From: [Chlorobium] sp. 445
GTDB taxonomy: Bacteria > Bacteroidota > Chlorobiia > Chlorobiales > Thermochlorobacteraceae
Assembly: GCA_002763895.1 (NCBI GenBank)
Contig: NSLH01000006.1
Location: 1-64,000 of the forward strand
Direction of reading: 5' to 3'
Length of the DNA stretch: 64,000 nucleotides
Both the position numbers and the translations under genes were made by a program. Every line of letters begins with the position of its first letter. Position 1 is the first letter of the stretch. Below, piece by piece: positions 47,663 to 56,054 of this stretch. Below the pieces are notes generated by a model that made no database searches, was not told the origin of the DNA, and saw nothing but the letters and a program-made list of their open reading frames with translations.

Positions 47663-49078
47663 ATGCTCAAACCCGAAACTAAGCAACGCCTACTGACGCT
47701 CGTCATTGATTTTTTTGCCTTCAACTTTGCATTTCTTTGTTACTACACTGTTCGCAACACTGTTCCGTTTGCGGCTTTCACTGAGCAAGCTCCGATGCTG
47801 GTTTTGCCCATGCTCACACTTAGTGTATGTTGGATACTCATCTTTTGGCTCTTTGGTCTCTATCGTGATTGGCGGTTTAGTTCGCGCTACGAAGAAGCAG
47901 TTACCGTACTTAAAGCAATTACCTTCGGCACATTTCTGCTTTTCATTTTGATTTTTGCTGACGATATCGTTGAAGCTCAAGCAACTGATCTGCCGCATAC
48001 CTATTCATCGCGTTTTGGCGCAGCACTCTACTGGCTAGTGCTCTGCTCCGTGATGCCTATTGGTCGCTTGGTGCAGCGCAGCTACCAGCGGCGACAACTT
48101 GTGGAGAAAGGCATTGGCAGGCGGCGCGCGGTTATCATCGGCACAGGACAGCGTGCTCTATCACTTGCCGCAGATATTGCACATCATCCCGCACTTGGCT
48201 TAGATGTCGTTGGCTTTATCAAGGAGTGCCATGATGCTACAGCACTGCCCGCCCGCACACTCGGCAGTTTAGACGACCTTGATTCTACACTTGCGTTACA
48301 TCACATCTCCGAAGTGATTATCGCTGTACAATCCGTTAAGCACGATGAACTTCTGCGCATCATCGGTCGCTGCGAAGGCAAAAACATCGGCTTAAAAATT
48401 CTTCCCGATATGTACGATATTCTCTCTGGTGCTGCACGAACCACGCAGATTTATGGCACACCGCTAATTGAACTGTCTTCACCGCCGCTGACTCCCTTTG
48501 CTGAAAACGTCAAACGTCTTTTTGATATCTCGGTCTCGCTTATTGCTTTGATTTTTCTCTCTCCCATCATGGCAATTCTTGCCTTTCTTGTCTGGCTCGA
48601 TACAAAAGCCTCTCCGATTTACTCTCAAACTCGCATCGGGCTCTATGGGAAACCTTTCACGATTTACAAATTCCGCTCTATGCACAAAGACGCTGAAAAC
48701 GGTGTGCCGCAACTGACACAGAAAAATGATAGCCGCATTACAGCCTTTGGTAGATTTCTACGCAAGTATCGACTCGATGAACTGCCACAGTTTTGGAATG
48801 TGCTCATCGGCGAAATGTCCATCGTGGGTCCTCGCCCTGAGCGACCTTACTTCGTGGAACAACTCAAAGCCATAGCCCCACACTATGCACGTTTGCACTG
48901 TGTTCGACCTGGCATTACAAGTTGGGGACAAGTTAAATTCGGCTATGCCTCAAACCTTGATGAAATGCTGGAACGCATGAAGTATGATCTTTTTTATGTG
49001 GAGAATATGAGCTTATCAATGGACTTCAAAATTTTACTTGCTACGATTTATGTCATCTTCGCTGGGCGCGGACAATAA
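47663..49078 (+). CDS. Polyprenyl-phosphate sugar-1-phosphate transferase (WbaP/CpsE-like)
   Basis: 471 aa. Four N-terminal membrane helices, a CoA-binding-like Rossmann domain (RAVIIGTGQRALSLAADI) and a C-terminal catalytic domain with one helix, then GKPFTIYKFRSMHKDAE, RKYRLDELPQFWNVL and GEMSIVGPRPERPYF. It puts the first sugar phosphate on undecaprenyl phosphate to start capsule, exopolysaccharide or O-antigen synthesis. ATG 47663 fits the membrane start. Preceded by the Wzi-like barrel; no further glycosyltransferases follow. Confidence 0.94.
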   Translation: MLKPETKQRLLTLVIDFFAFNFAFLCYYTVRNTVPFAAFTEQAPMLVLPMLTLSVCWILIFWLFGLYRDWRFSSRYEEAVTVLKAITFGTFLLFILIFADDIVEAQATDLPHTYSSRFGAALYWLVLCSVMPIGRLVQRSYQRRQLVEKGIGRRRAVIIGTGQRALSLAADIAHHPALGLDVVGFIKECHDATALPARTLGSLDDLDSTLALHHISEVIIAVQSVKHDELLRIIGRCEGKNIGLKILPDMYDILSGAARTTQIYGTPLIELSSPPLTPFAENVKRLFDISVSLIALIFLSPIMAILAFLVWLDTKASPIYSQTRIGLYGKPFTIYKFRSMHKDAENGVPQLTQKNDSRITAFGRFLRKYRLDELPQFWNVLIGEMSIVGPRPERPYFVEQLKAIAPHYARLHCVRPGITSWGQVKFGYASNLDEMLERMKYDLFYVENMSLSMDFKILLATIYVIFAGRGQ

Positions 49079-49107
49079 CACCTTTGTTAGCTGCCATCTA
49101 CTAATCA

Positions 49108-49782
49108 CTACAGCAATTTCGGCAGCGAAGTAATTTCCTCTACTTTTCCTTCTTTCACCAGCAAAGTCTTAGCGGGAAGTTTTTCAGCGATATGGTAGTC
49201 ATGCGTTACCACAATTGTTGTGATACCTTTGAAACTGATGCGCTTCAAGAGCTGCATAATTTCAAGTGAGACTTGCGGATCCAAGTTGCCTGTGGGTTCA
49301 TCGGCAAGCAGAATGTAGGGTTCGCGCACAATGGCTCGTGCAATTGCGACACGCTGCTGCTCACCACCTGAAAGATTTTTCGGCATCTCGTTGCGTTTCT
49401 GCGCAAGCCCAACTTCAGAGAGTGCATCACTGACTTTTTTCGGAATCTCCTTTGGTCGCACGCCTGTTACCTCCAAGACAAATGCCACGTTCTCATACAC
49501 ACTGCGGTCTTCAAACAAACGAAATTCCTGAAAGACAATACCCAGATTGCGCCGCAGGTAGGGAATCTCGCGTTTTCGGATTGTGCTTGACTTAAACTCA
49601 CCGACTTGTACCTCGCCGCTATCTGGAAGAATATCCATGTAGAGCAGTTTGAGCAGCGAACTTTTGCCTGCCCCACTTGCACCGAGCACATAGAGAAATT
49701 CTCCGCGCCCGACTTCTAACGACAACCGATCAAAAATTTGTTTGTCACCAAATCGCAGCGAGACATTTCGCAGTGCAATCAT
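49108..49782 (-). CDS. ftsE: Cell-division ABC transporter ATPase FtsE
   Basis: 224 aa. Walker A GASGAGKSS, signature LSGGEQQRVAIARA, Walker B ILLADEPTGNLD, then the H-loop in VVTHDYH. With FtsX it regulates septal peptidoglycan hydrolases. The ATG overlaps the pdxA stop by four bases (ATGA). ftsX is not adjacent but lies 5.4 kb away at 55140-56006, so this assignment rests on sequence and on the presence of that single candidate partner. A LolD-like role is the main alternative. Confidence 0.87.
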   Translation of the reverse strand: MIALRNVSLRFGDKQIFDRLSLEVGRGEFLYVLGASGAGKSSLLKLLYMDILPDSGEVQVGEFKSSTIRKREIPYLRRNLGIVFQEFRLFEDRSVYENVAFVLEVTGVRPKEIPKKVSDALSEVGLAQKRNEMPKNLSGGEQQRVAIARAIVREPYILLADEPTGNLDPQVSLEIMQLLKRISFKGITTIVVTHDYHIAEKLPAKTLLVKEGKVEEITSLPKLL

Positions 49783-50813
49783 CTTTCTAGACTTGAGACA
49801 TGTTCAAACTTTTTGCGCTTCATCGCAATTCTACAAGCTAACAATGTTGCTTCAATAAAACTCCTTGGGTTAGCAATACCCTTGCCTGCAATGTCAAGTG
49901 CTGTGCCATGGTCAGGTGATGTGCGCACAATTGGCAATCCTGTGGTAACATTCACGCCAGTCTCAAAGGCGAGCATTTTGAATGGAATTAGTCCTTGATC
50001 GTGATAGAGCGCAAGCACTGCATCAAATTCTTTGTAGCGCCTTGCTCCAAAGAAACCATCGGCTGCAAATGCACCTTCTACCTTGAATTTCTCTCTCAAG
50101 CGCTCTATCTCAGGCTGAATCCACTCTACTTCTTCGCGCCCAATGACACCACCGTCCGAGGCATGTGGATTTAATCCTAACACCGCAATGCGTGGGGTTG
50201 CCACCCCAAAGTCTTTCTTCAAAGCCATTGCCAGCGATTCAATCAATGTACTTAGCGCGCCTGATGCACGGAGTTTCTCTGACACATCTTTGAGCGGCGT
50301 GTGCACCGTCGCTAATGCAACACGCAAGTTGCTTTGAGGGTCCACTAAAATCATTTGCGCTTTAGCATGCGGCTCTTTTTTTCGGCAGAGATGCTCAAGA
50401 AAATCCGTATGCCCTTGAAAGAAATAACCCGCTTGCTGAATAGCTTGCTTGTGAATAGGTGCAGTTACCATTGCATCTGCGCTTTGTGCAAGGCACAGTT
50501 TTGCTGCAGTCTCTACAGCTTGCATTGCTACATGTCCAGCATCAGCTTGAATTTCTCCAGGGCGCGCTTTGACAAGACAAGACAAACTTAGGACATAGAG
50601 CGGCTCATCATGTCTTTTTGGGGGAATCTCTTGTAGCGTTTCTATTTCTAGCATCGGCACATTGTAGCCTAAATGCTTGGCGTAGTATTTCATCATGCAG
50701 TATGAGCCTACAACGACAAATTGATGTTCGCTCTGGCGTAGCGCCTCAAAGGCTTTGAGAATCAGTTCAGAGCCAATGCCATTTGTATCACCTTGCGTCC
50801 AAAGTATGCGCAT
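49779..50813 (-). CDS. pdxA: 4-Hydroxythreonine-4-phosphate dehydrogenase
   Basis: 344 aa. Pyridoxal-5'-phosphate synthesis, DXP-dependent branch. TQGDTNGIGSELILKA at the start, TAPIHKQAIQQAG, GHTDFLEHL, GLNPHASDGG, DAVLALYHDQGLIPFK and the end FETGVNVTTGLPIVRTSPDHGTA (cited here in part: GLPIVRTSPDHGTA) supply the metal His residues and substrate site. Coupled to ftsE downstream and 18 bp after the DUF4293 gene, in the queG-to-ftsE run. Confidence 0.96.
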   Translation of the reverse strand: MRILWTQGDTNGIGSELILKAFEALRQSEHQFVVVGSYCMMKYYAKHLGYNVPMLEIETLQEIPPKRHDEPLYVLSLSCLVKARPGEIQADAGHVAMQAVETAAKLCLAQSADAMVTAPIHKQAIQQAGYFFQGHTDFLEHLCRKKEPHAKAQMILVDPQSNLRVALATVHTPLKDVSEKLRASGALSTLIESLAMALKKDFGVATPRIAVLGLNPHASDGGVIGREEVEWIQPEIERLREKFKVEGAFAADGFFGARRYKEFDAVLALYHDQGLIPFKMLAFETGVNVTTGLPIVRTSPDHGTALDIAGKGIANPRSFIEATLLACRIAMKRKKFEHVSSLER

Positions 50814-50831
50814 CTCTGAAACTCCTTGATT

Positions 50832-51302
50832 TTACAGGCGCTTATAGGCGGTTGCAATCTCTTCGTCCTTCAAAATATTTCGTCTTGCCAGCAAAGAAAA
50901 AATCGGTGAAATTAGCAGCAATACTGCACCAAGTTGCGGCACATGTGTTACACTTGTTGAACCTAGTTTTGCTTGCAATGCCAGCGCAGCGCCCACACCA
51001 AAGATTAAGGTTGCAAGTTCTATTCCAGCTGAGAGCAGCGCCAGTTTTGCTTGCAAGAGCCGTTTGTTAAAAAGCGCTATCGTAACCAGCGGCAGCAGCG
51101 CAGCAACCACCACACCTGCGTTGAAGAGCCAGAACAATGTGCCCATAGACAGACTTTTGCCAAAACTGCCAAAGCCGTATAGCATCATTGCTGCAGTATC
51201 CTCACTAGGGAAATCGTATTTCCAGAACGGAACCACGCCGATATTGAGCACGGCGCATAGCGCTGCAAGCAAAAGATAAAGCGTTTGAATGCGTGCTAGC
51301 AT
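50832..51302 (-). CDS. DUF4293 membrane protein
   Basis: 156 aa from ATG 51302. Four membrane helices, beginning MLARIQTLYLLLAALCAV, and a conserved-looking end ILKDEEIATAYKRLR-like segment (here LKDEEIATAYKRL). DUF4293 is found mainly in Bacteroidota and Chlorobiota; function unknown. An open extension upstream overlaps the PAP2 gene and is not family-like. In the run queG-pap2-DUF4293-pdxA-ftsE. Confidence 0.85.
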   Translation of the reverse strand: MLARIQTLYLLLAALCAVLNIGVVPFWKYDFPSEDTAAMMLYGFGSFGKSLSMGTLFWLFNAGVVVAALLPLVTIALFNKRLLQAKLALLSAGIELATLIFGVGAALALQAKLGSTSVTHVPQLGAVLLLISPIFSLLARRNILKDEEIATAYKRL

Positions 51303-51309
51303 TGTTTTC

Positions 51310-51933
51310 TTATGAGTTTGTGTTTGAACTGATGTTTGGCAGACTGTCATTTCGTGCCGTCCACTTTGCTTCAACTTTGCGAAGTCCCCAAAATGTCAGA
51401 TGTGCAGTTAGCACGCCGACCAGCGCGCCTGCTAAGATATCAATTGGAAAGTGTGCGCCTACATAGACTCGCGAAAGTGCAATGATGACAGCCACAGCGT
51501 AGAAACTGGCTCGTACTCCCCAAGCAAAGCGCGTACATAGCAAAGCTAAACTATGCGCTACCGTAAAGGCGGTTTGCGAATGCCCTGATGGAAACGAGTG
51601 TGCATACAATGGCTCGAACATTACATTGATGCTTACAAGCCCAGCTTCTAACTCGCGTTGATAAAATGACAGCGGTCGTGGTGCATCAAAGAGCAGTTTC
51701 GCCTGCGTAACAACAATACCGCCGACCACACCTGCTGCAAACAAGTAGCCAAAATTTTTCCAGAAAAATTTACGGTCATAGAAAAAAAGCATAATCATAG
51801 CAATCGGAAGCAATACATAACCATTTCCTAACTGTGTTGTGTAGCCTAACCATAGGTCATTGATAGGATGTTTCATCGCATTATTGATGAAAAAGAAAAT
51901 CTCTGTATTTGCGCGCTCGATCAATTCTGGCAT
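51310..51933 (-). CDS. PAP2-family membrane phosphatase
   Basis: 207 aa with five to six membrane helices. All three phosphatase motifs are seen: KLLFDAPRP (K-x6-RP), SFPSGHSQ and SRVYVGAHFPIDIL. Likely substrates are undecaprenyl pyrophosphate, recycling the cell-wall carrier, or phosphatidic acid/PGP; sequence does not decide. Starts 3 bp after queG stop and ends 7 bp before DUF4293, so it is in the same transcript. Confidence 0.92.
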   Translation of the reverse strand: MPELIERANTEIFFFINNAMKHPINDLWLGYTTQLGNGYVLLPIAMIMLFFYDRKFFWKNFGYLFAAGVVGGIVVTQAKLLFDAPRPLSFYQRELEAGLVSINVMFEPLYAHSFPSGHSQTAFTVAHSLALLCTRFAWGVRASFYAVAVIIALSRVYVGAHFPIDILAGALVGVLTAHLTFWGLRKVEAKWTARNDSLPNISSNTNS

Positions 51934-51936
51934 AGC

Positions 51937-53013
51937 TTATGGTTGGGTTGCCTCATTTTCTGAGATTTTCATACCGCTGAGATTCTCTTGGACTGCCTCG
52001 GCATTGCGTTTTAGTCGACGCAGCCCCGTTCGGAATACAGGTGTTTCGCCAAAGATGCGTCTGAAACTTGATTTTGTCATTTCTAAAATTTCGCGCTCAG
52101 ACAGCGCTTCAAGTTCCGGCTTTGACGCAAATTCTAAGAGTTCCGTTGGCTTTGAAAATCGTGTCCATGGACAAACTTCCTGACAAATATCGCACCCAAA
52201 CAGCCACTCACCTAACATTGTCTTTTCTTCCTGTGTAAAGTTGCGCTTCAATTCAATTGTAAGGTAGGAAATACATTTTCTTGCATCGACTTGATAAGGT
52301 GCAACAATTGCTTTTGTGGGGCAAAGGTCAATACACGCAGTGCAGGTGCCGCAGTAATTTTTTGGCATTGGGGTATCTACATCCAGTTTGCAATCGAGTA
52401 GCAAACTTCCGATGAAAAAGTATGACCCAATTTCACGGTTAATCAGATTGGTATGTTTGCCAATCCAGCCTAAGCCTGCACGTGCTGCCCATGCTTTGTC
52501 GAGCATCGGTGCCGAATCCACGAATGCCCGTCCATTGACTTCACCCACCAGTTCGGTGATATAGTCGAAGAGTTCAAGTAACTTTTGTTTCAAGACCATG
52601 TGATAATCAGCGCGTGTTGCATAAATCGATATGCGCCCACGCCACGGTTCGGATTTATCCCTCAGCATGCGCTTTTCTCTCTTCTCTGCTCTCTGTGCTT
52701 TTTCTTCTTTGTATGCTTCATTTTTGTTAGCTGCTCTGTTATGTGCTCTGCTGTGTCTTGGCGTTTCGTGTTTTGTAGGTGTATAGTAATTTGCAATAAC
52801 AGAAACTACGCTTTGACATTCAGGCATTAACTTTTTCGGATTGACGCGCTTGTCAAAGTTTTCTTCCATGTAGTGCATTTCGCCGTGCATGCCCGCCTCA
52901 AGCCAGGCTTCCAATCGTCTCGCCTCTTCGACAAGTTCCTTTGCTTCACTGATGCCAACCGCTGAAAAGCCTAAGGCACGCGCACGTTGTTTAATCTTCT
53001 CTGCAAGTGTCAT
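51937..53013 (-). CDS. queG: Epoxyqueuosine reductase QueG
   Basis: 358 aa cobalamin and Fe-S enzyme for the last step of queuosine synthesis on tRNA. Two 4Fe-4S motifs: CGTCTACIDLCPTKAI and CDICQEVCPW; YATRADYHMVLKQKL and the WAARAGLGWIGKHTNL region match the family. Residues about 95-130 are an unusual Lys/Glu/Arg/His-rich insertion (KNEAYKEEKAQRAEKREKR), absent from typical QueG. First gene of the run to ftsE; a terminator just upstream separates it from the fecR gene. Confidence 0.95.
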   Translation of the reverse strand: MTLAEKIKQRARALGFSAVGISEAKELVEEARRLEAWLEAGMHGEMHYMEENFDKRVNPKKLMPECQSVVSVIANYYTPTKHETPRHSRAHNRAANKNEAYKEEKAQRAEKREKRMLRDKSEPWRGRISIYATRADYHMVLKQKLLELFDYITELVGEVNGRAFVDSAPMLDKAWAARAGLGWIGKHTNLINREIGSYFFIGSLLLDCKLDVDTPMPKNYCGTCTACIDLCPTKAIVAPYQVDARKCISYLTIELKRNFTQEEKTMLGEWLFGCDICQEVCPWTRFSKPTELLEFASKPELEALSEREILEMTKSSFRRIFGETPVFRTGLRRLKRNAEAVQENLSGMKISENEATQP

Positions 53014-53023
53014 TTGGCAAAAT

Positions 53024-53061
53024 AAAAAAAGCGCCTGGTTTCAGAACAAACGCAGACGCTT
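53024..53061 (-). terminator. Terminator between fecR-like gene and queG
   Basis: On the minus strand a 9-bp stem (53053-53061 with 53029-53037, one G-T pair) is followed by T7 at 53024-53030. It lies 28 bp after the fecR-like stop and just before the queG start. Confidence 0.85.
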
Positions 53062-53088
53062 TCCACAAAATTTTATGGAGTACTCGGG

Positions 53089-53778
53089 CTATTTAATCTC
53101 AATCTCGCGAATATTGCCATTTGCATCTCTGAACTTGATGATAATGCGCTCATTAATTTCAGCTAACACGCGGCGCGCTTCATCAAGTTCTTCAGGTGTC
53201 GCTTGACGCACTTGCACTTGACCGTTGACCACTTCACCGATTTGTCCGGCACCAACATCTTGCATCGTGGTTCCATCTGCTAATCCAAAGGACGCAGAGC
53301 CTTCCAAAATCAGCAAACTGTTCGGGCTAAAGTATCCCGATGTGCCTTTGATAGACGCGACGGAAGTCGGTGAGACGAAGCGGAACTGTTCGTTAGCACC
53401 TTGCTTTTTGATATTGAAACCAACTTTTCCGAGGTTCAACTCAATTGTTTTGTTCATCGCATTAGATTTGTTGTCTTTATCACCGCGCACAACGATTTGA
53501 GAACTTTCTGCGACGCGCACCACAGAGTTGTCAGCAAATTTCAAAATCGAGAAGGACTGTTCGCCAGTACGCACTTGTGTGCCAGAATTGAGTTGCTGCC
53601 CGCGTTGTACGCCTCTCCACGCTTCTTGCTTTTCACGCGCTTCGACAATTTTGACGGCTTTGATGACCAGTGCAACGCCTTCTCCCTCCACTATAGGCGT
53701 TTCACTTGCTGTAGCTGCACTTACAACACAGAAAGCGATGAGTCCAAAAATTATTGTCTTTAGGGTTCTCTTTCTCAT
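53089..53778 (-). CDS. Exported FecR-domain protein
   Basis: 229 aa. Signal peptide 1-24 (SAATASE). The FecR beta-domain spans about 45-175: LNSGTQVRTGEQSFSILKFADNS ..., shown here as GTQVRTGEQSFSILKFADNS, and ASIKGTSGYF. Unlike sigma-regulator FecR proteins it has no cytosolic anti-sigma part or membrane helix, so it is an extracytoplasmic, maybe ligand-binding, protein. Good AAGGAGG nine bases before ATG. It starts 18 bp after the exported upstream gene; both probably share a promoter. Confidence 0.88.
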   Translation of the reverse strand: MRKRTLKTIIFGLIAFCVVSAATASETPIVEGEGVALVIKAVKIVEAREKQEAWRGVQRGQQLNSGTQVRTGEQSFSILKFADNSVVRVAESSQIVVRGDKDNKSNAMNKTIELNLGKVGFNIKKQGANEQFRFVSPTSVASIKGTSGYFSPNSLLILEGSASFGLADGTTMQDVGAGQIGEVVNGQVQVRQATPEELDEARRVLAEINERIIIKFRDANGNIREIEIK

Positions 53779-53796
53779 TTGTAAATCCTCCTTTGG

Positions 53797-54655
53797 TTAT
53801 CTTGGGGTTCTGCGACGCAATTCATTGAGCAAGGTTCTTGCGTCAAGACTATTCTGGTAGAGCATTCCATTAGACACGCCTGTCCAGCTTACAAAAGTTG
53901 AACCATCAAGTCCTTGAACGCCATATTTGTCTTTAAGCAACTGAATGAGTTCTGAGAGCAGTTGGCTATCGACACCGCTAATTTTGAAAGAATATATGGG
54001 TGAGACTGCAAGTGGTGATGTACCTGCAAATGCAACTTCTGCAAACGACTTAACTTGCCAGTAGACTGTTTTTCCGGGGGTAAGTGGGCGCACGACGCGT
54101 CCGAGTGATGTTGAGCCACCGCTGGGAAATTGATAGCTTGGCACGCGCACGCGTTCTTTGACATTTGGGTTCGGATGCGGGCTATTTTCTTCATTGAAGC
54201 GCTTGCCACTGCCTTCTTCAGTATCATCGGTCCACACAGTGATTTCATATTCCGGAGCATCACCTTGCCAGAGGAAAAACGGCAATACCGAACTGACTTC
54301 TTCTTGCGGGGCATCACTGCCAACTTGCGTACCAGGGCTAATAAGTTGTACAAAACCTGTTGGATTTGTCAGTGTGAAGACAATTGCGACGGTGTTGCTT
54401 TCATTGCCATTTTGGTCTACTAGCGTCCATTCCAGTGAGTAGACGCCTGCCGGCAGTTGTGACGGTACATTCGTCACCCCTCCTACTGTTGCATTTATTC
54501 CTGCAAGTGTTCTTATCGCACTCTCATCTATGTTGAATCCTTTTGGAGCCCAGAGGCTTGAGGGGATTTGGTTGCTTGTCAAGCGCAGCGATCCTTGTGG
54601 AAGAGTGCGTGGCGGTGTGTTGCTCGACAAGCCGCGCGCGATTTCTACACCATTT
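53797..54655 (-). CDS. Exported Ig/FnIII-like protein, C-terminal part (frameshifted)
   Basis: About 285 residues of beta-rich, probably Ig-like sequence: AGVYSLEWTLVDQNGNES, ISPGTQVGSDAP, PFFLWQGDAPEYEITVW, LTPGKTVYWQVKSFAE, then a C-terminal helix (LLSELIQLLKDKYG) and LLNELRRRTPR. These resemble repeated fibronectin-III-like modules. It joins the upstream frame if one A is added at the A4 run (T4 at 54653-54656), giving RKNGVEIARGL. Followed by the fecR-like gene. Function unknown; it is probably a surface or periplasmic protein. Confidence 0.75.
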
Positions 54656-54911
54656 TGCGGAACACAAAACGCAACTGTAGTCCGACAATATCGCGCCCTG
54701 AGTTGTTATTAAGGCTGATGAAGAAAAGGTCAATGCCAGTAGGTGAGGCGCCTGTCTCTGGATTTAGCGCAAGAATATCACCCGTACGGACAATTTGCGG
54801 ATTGCCAATCCTAGCTCCGCTCACACTAACGCCAGCAGGAAACTGCGCCATTGCTGTCCCTGCGGCACAGAGCATCATTGCTAACAAAAGAAATTTTGCG
54901 TATCGCATCAT
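54645..54911 (-). CDS. Exported Ig/FnIII-like protein, N-terminal part (frameshifted)
   Basis: 88 residues as read from ATG 54911. Signal peptide 1-22 (ending TAMAQ), then beta-rich sequence (PQIVRTGDILALNPETG, LNNNSGRDIVGLQLRFVFRK) that stops abnormally at TAG after the A4 run at 54653-54656. Adding one A continues as NGVEIARGLSSNTPP in the next frame. Rejoined length is about 371 aa. A Crp-like palindrome lies 93 bp upstream. Confidence 0.75.
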   Translation of the reverse strand: MMRYAKFLLLAMMLCAAGTAMAQFPAGVSVSGARIGNPQIVRTGDILALNPETGASPTGIDLFFISLNNNSGRDIVGLQLRFVFRKMV

Positions 54912-55003
54912 TTTCACTCAAATTTTGAAGTTTAATAAAACAACTACAGAGCGATGACAGGATTTTTTGCTATGCGAGTATATTTCTTTTTTCTTTCTCT
55001 TTC

Positions 55004-55019
55004 TGTGATAAGTATCACG
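55004..55019. promoter_or_regulatory. Crp/Fnr-like palindrome upstream of exported Ig-like/FecR genes
   Basis: TGTGA-N6-TCACG at 55004-55019, nine of ten positions of the classical Crp half-site pair, inside the perfect inverted repeat GTGATA-AG-TATCAC. A further TATCAC occurs at 55032-55037. It lies in a 228-base gene-free interval, 93 bp upstream of ATG 54911. No Crp gene is in the window. The rest of 54912-55139 shows no gene. Confidence 0.5.
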
Positions 55020-55139
55020 CACGCCTTTTGGTATCACTTGGTTTGTTTTGCCAATTGAATCAGTCGTCGTGACCTTCTTTTTTGCCTAGCTTTAAATCTA
55101 CACTGATTTAGTGGCGTAACAAACTGTGTTTTCATTTAT

Positions 55140-56006
55140 TCATTCGTCGATAAACTTGCGCACCGCAAAGAAACTTCCTAAGAAGCCTAAAGTTGCCCCT
55201 GCCATGATTAAGGTTACATAAAGCGGCAGCGATGCGGGTTTAAGCGTAGAGTAAATTTCTGGTGAAATCCTTGAGAGCAGCAGCATCAGGAGCGCCAGCA
55301 GCGCGGTTGAGAGTGCACCACCTACGGCACCTTGAAAAATACCTTCCAAGAGAAATGGCATTCTGATGAAATTGAAAGTTGCGCCGACAAGTTTCATGGT
55401 GCGAATGATTTCGCGCTTACTGTATATGGCTAAGCGTATCGTGTTGGAGACAAGCGCCATAGAAGCCAGTGAAATCAGCACCCCTAATCCTGCTGTTATG
55501 AGAAACAACATACGCGCATTACTATCGACGCTTGTGAGCAATTCCCTATTGTATCGTGCCTCTAAAATGCCTTGATATTGCGATGCTACATGCGCAAATC
55601 TCTCCAGACTATCGAGCGTCGCATATGCCGGTTTGAGATTAACTTTGATAGACTGTGGGAGCGGATTCATGCCCAAAATCTGTTCAATTTTCTCGCCAAA
55701 CTCTTGCTCAAAGATCTTTGCTGCATCTTCTTTGGAAATGTAGCTGACTTTGGCGACGGCTGCACTTTTGCTCATCTCATCAGCGATAGCTTTTGCATCA
55801 GCCATTGAGACCGATTCGCTAAGAAAAAACTCGACTTCTACACGGCTGCGAATTTCTTCGAGCACACGTGTGGCACTCTGTGCTAAAATCAAAAATACAC
55901 CTGCAAGCACCAGCGCTACAGCAATCGTCAGAATCGAGACCACTGTAGAGAGTTTTGCCCTCTGAAAGCCTGAAAAACTTTCTTTGAGAATGTATGACAC
56001 ATTCAT
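55140..56006 (-). CDS. ftsX: Cell-division protein FtsX
   Basis: 288 aa from ATG 56006 (an upstream in-frame start is possible). Four membrane helices: one at about 20-42, then a periplasmic domain of about 120 residues with SESVSMADAKAIADEMS, shown as SVSMADAKAIADEM, and three C-terminal helices, with the ABC-permease coupling segment IYSKREIIRTMKLVGAT. FtsX passes FtsE conformational changes to cell-wall hydrolases. FtsE is 5.4 kb away. It follows the outer-membrane gene by 48 bp. Confidence 0.92.
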   Translation of the reverse strand: MNVSYILKESFSGFQRAKLSTVVSILTIAVALVLAGVFLILAQSATRVLEEIRSRVEVEFFLSESVSMADAKAIADEMSKSAAVAKVSYISKEDAAKIFEQEFGEKIEQILGMNPLPQSIKVNLKPAYATLDSLERFAHVASQYQGILEARYNRELLTSVDSNARMLFLITAGLGVLISLASMALVSNTIRLAIYSKREIIRTMKLVGATFNFIRMPFLLEGIFQGAVGGALSTALLALLMLLLSRISPEIYSTLKPASLPLYVTLIMAGATLGFLGSFFAVRKFIDE

Positions 56007-56054
56007 GGAGTTTTGCTGCAAGCTGTTTTTCAGCTTTACGAACTGCACGCCACA

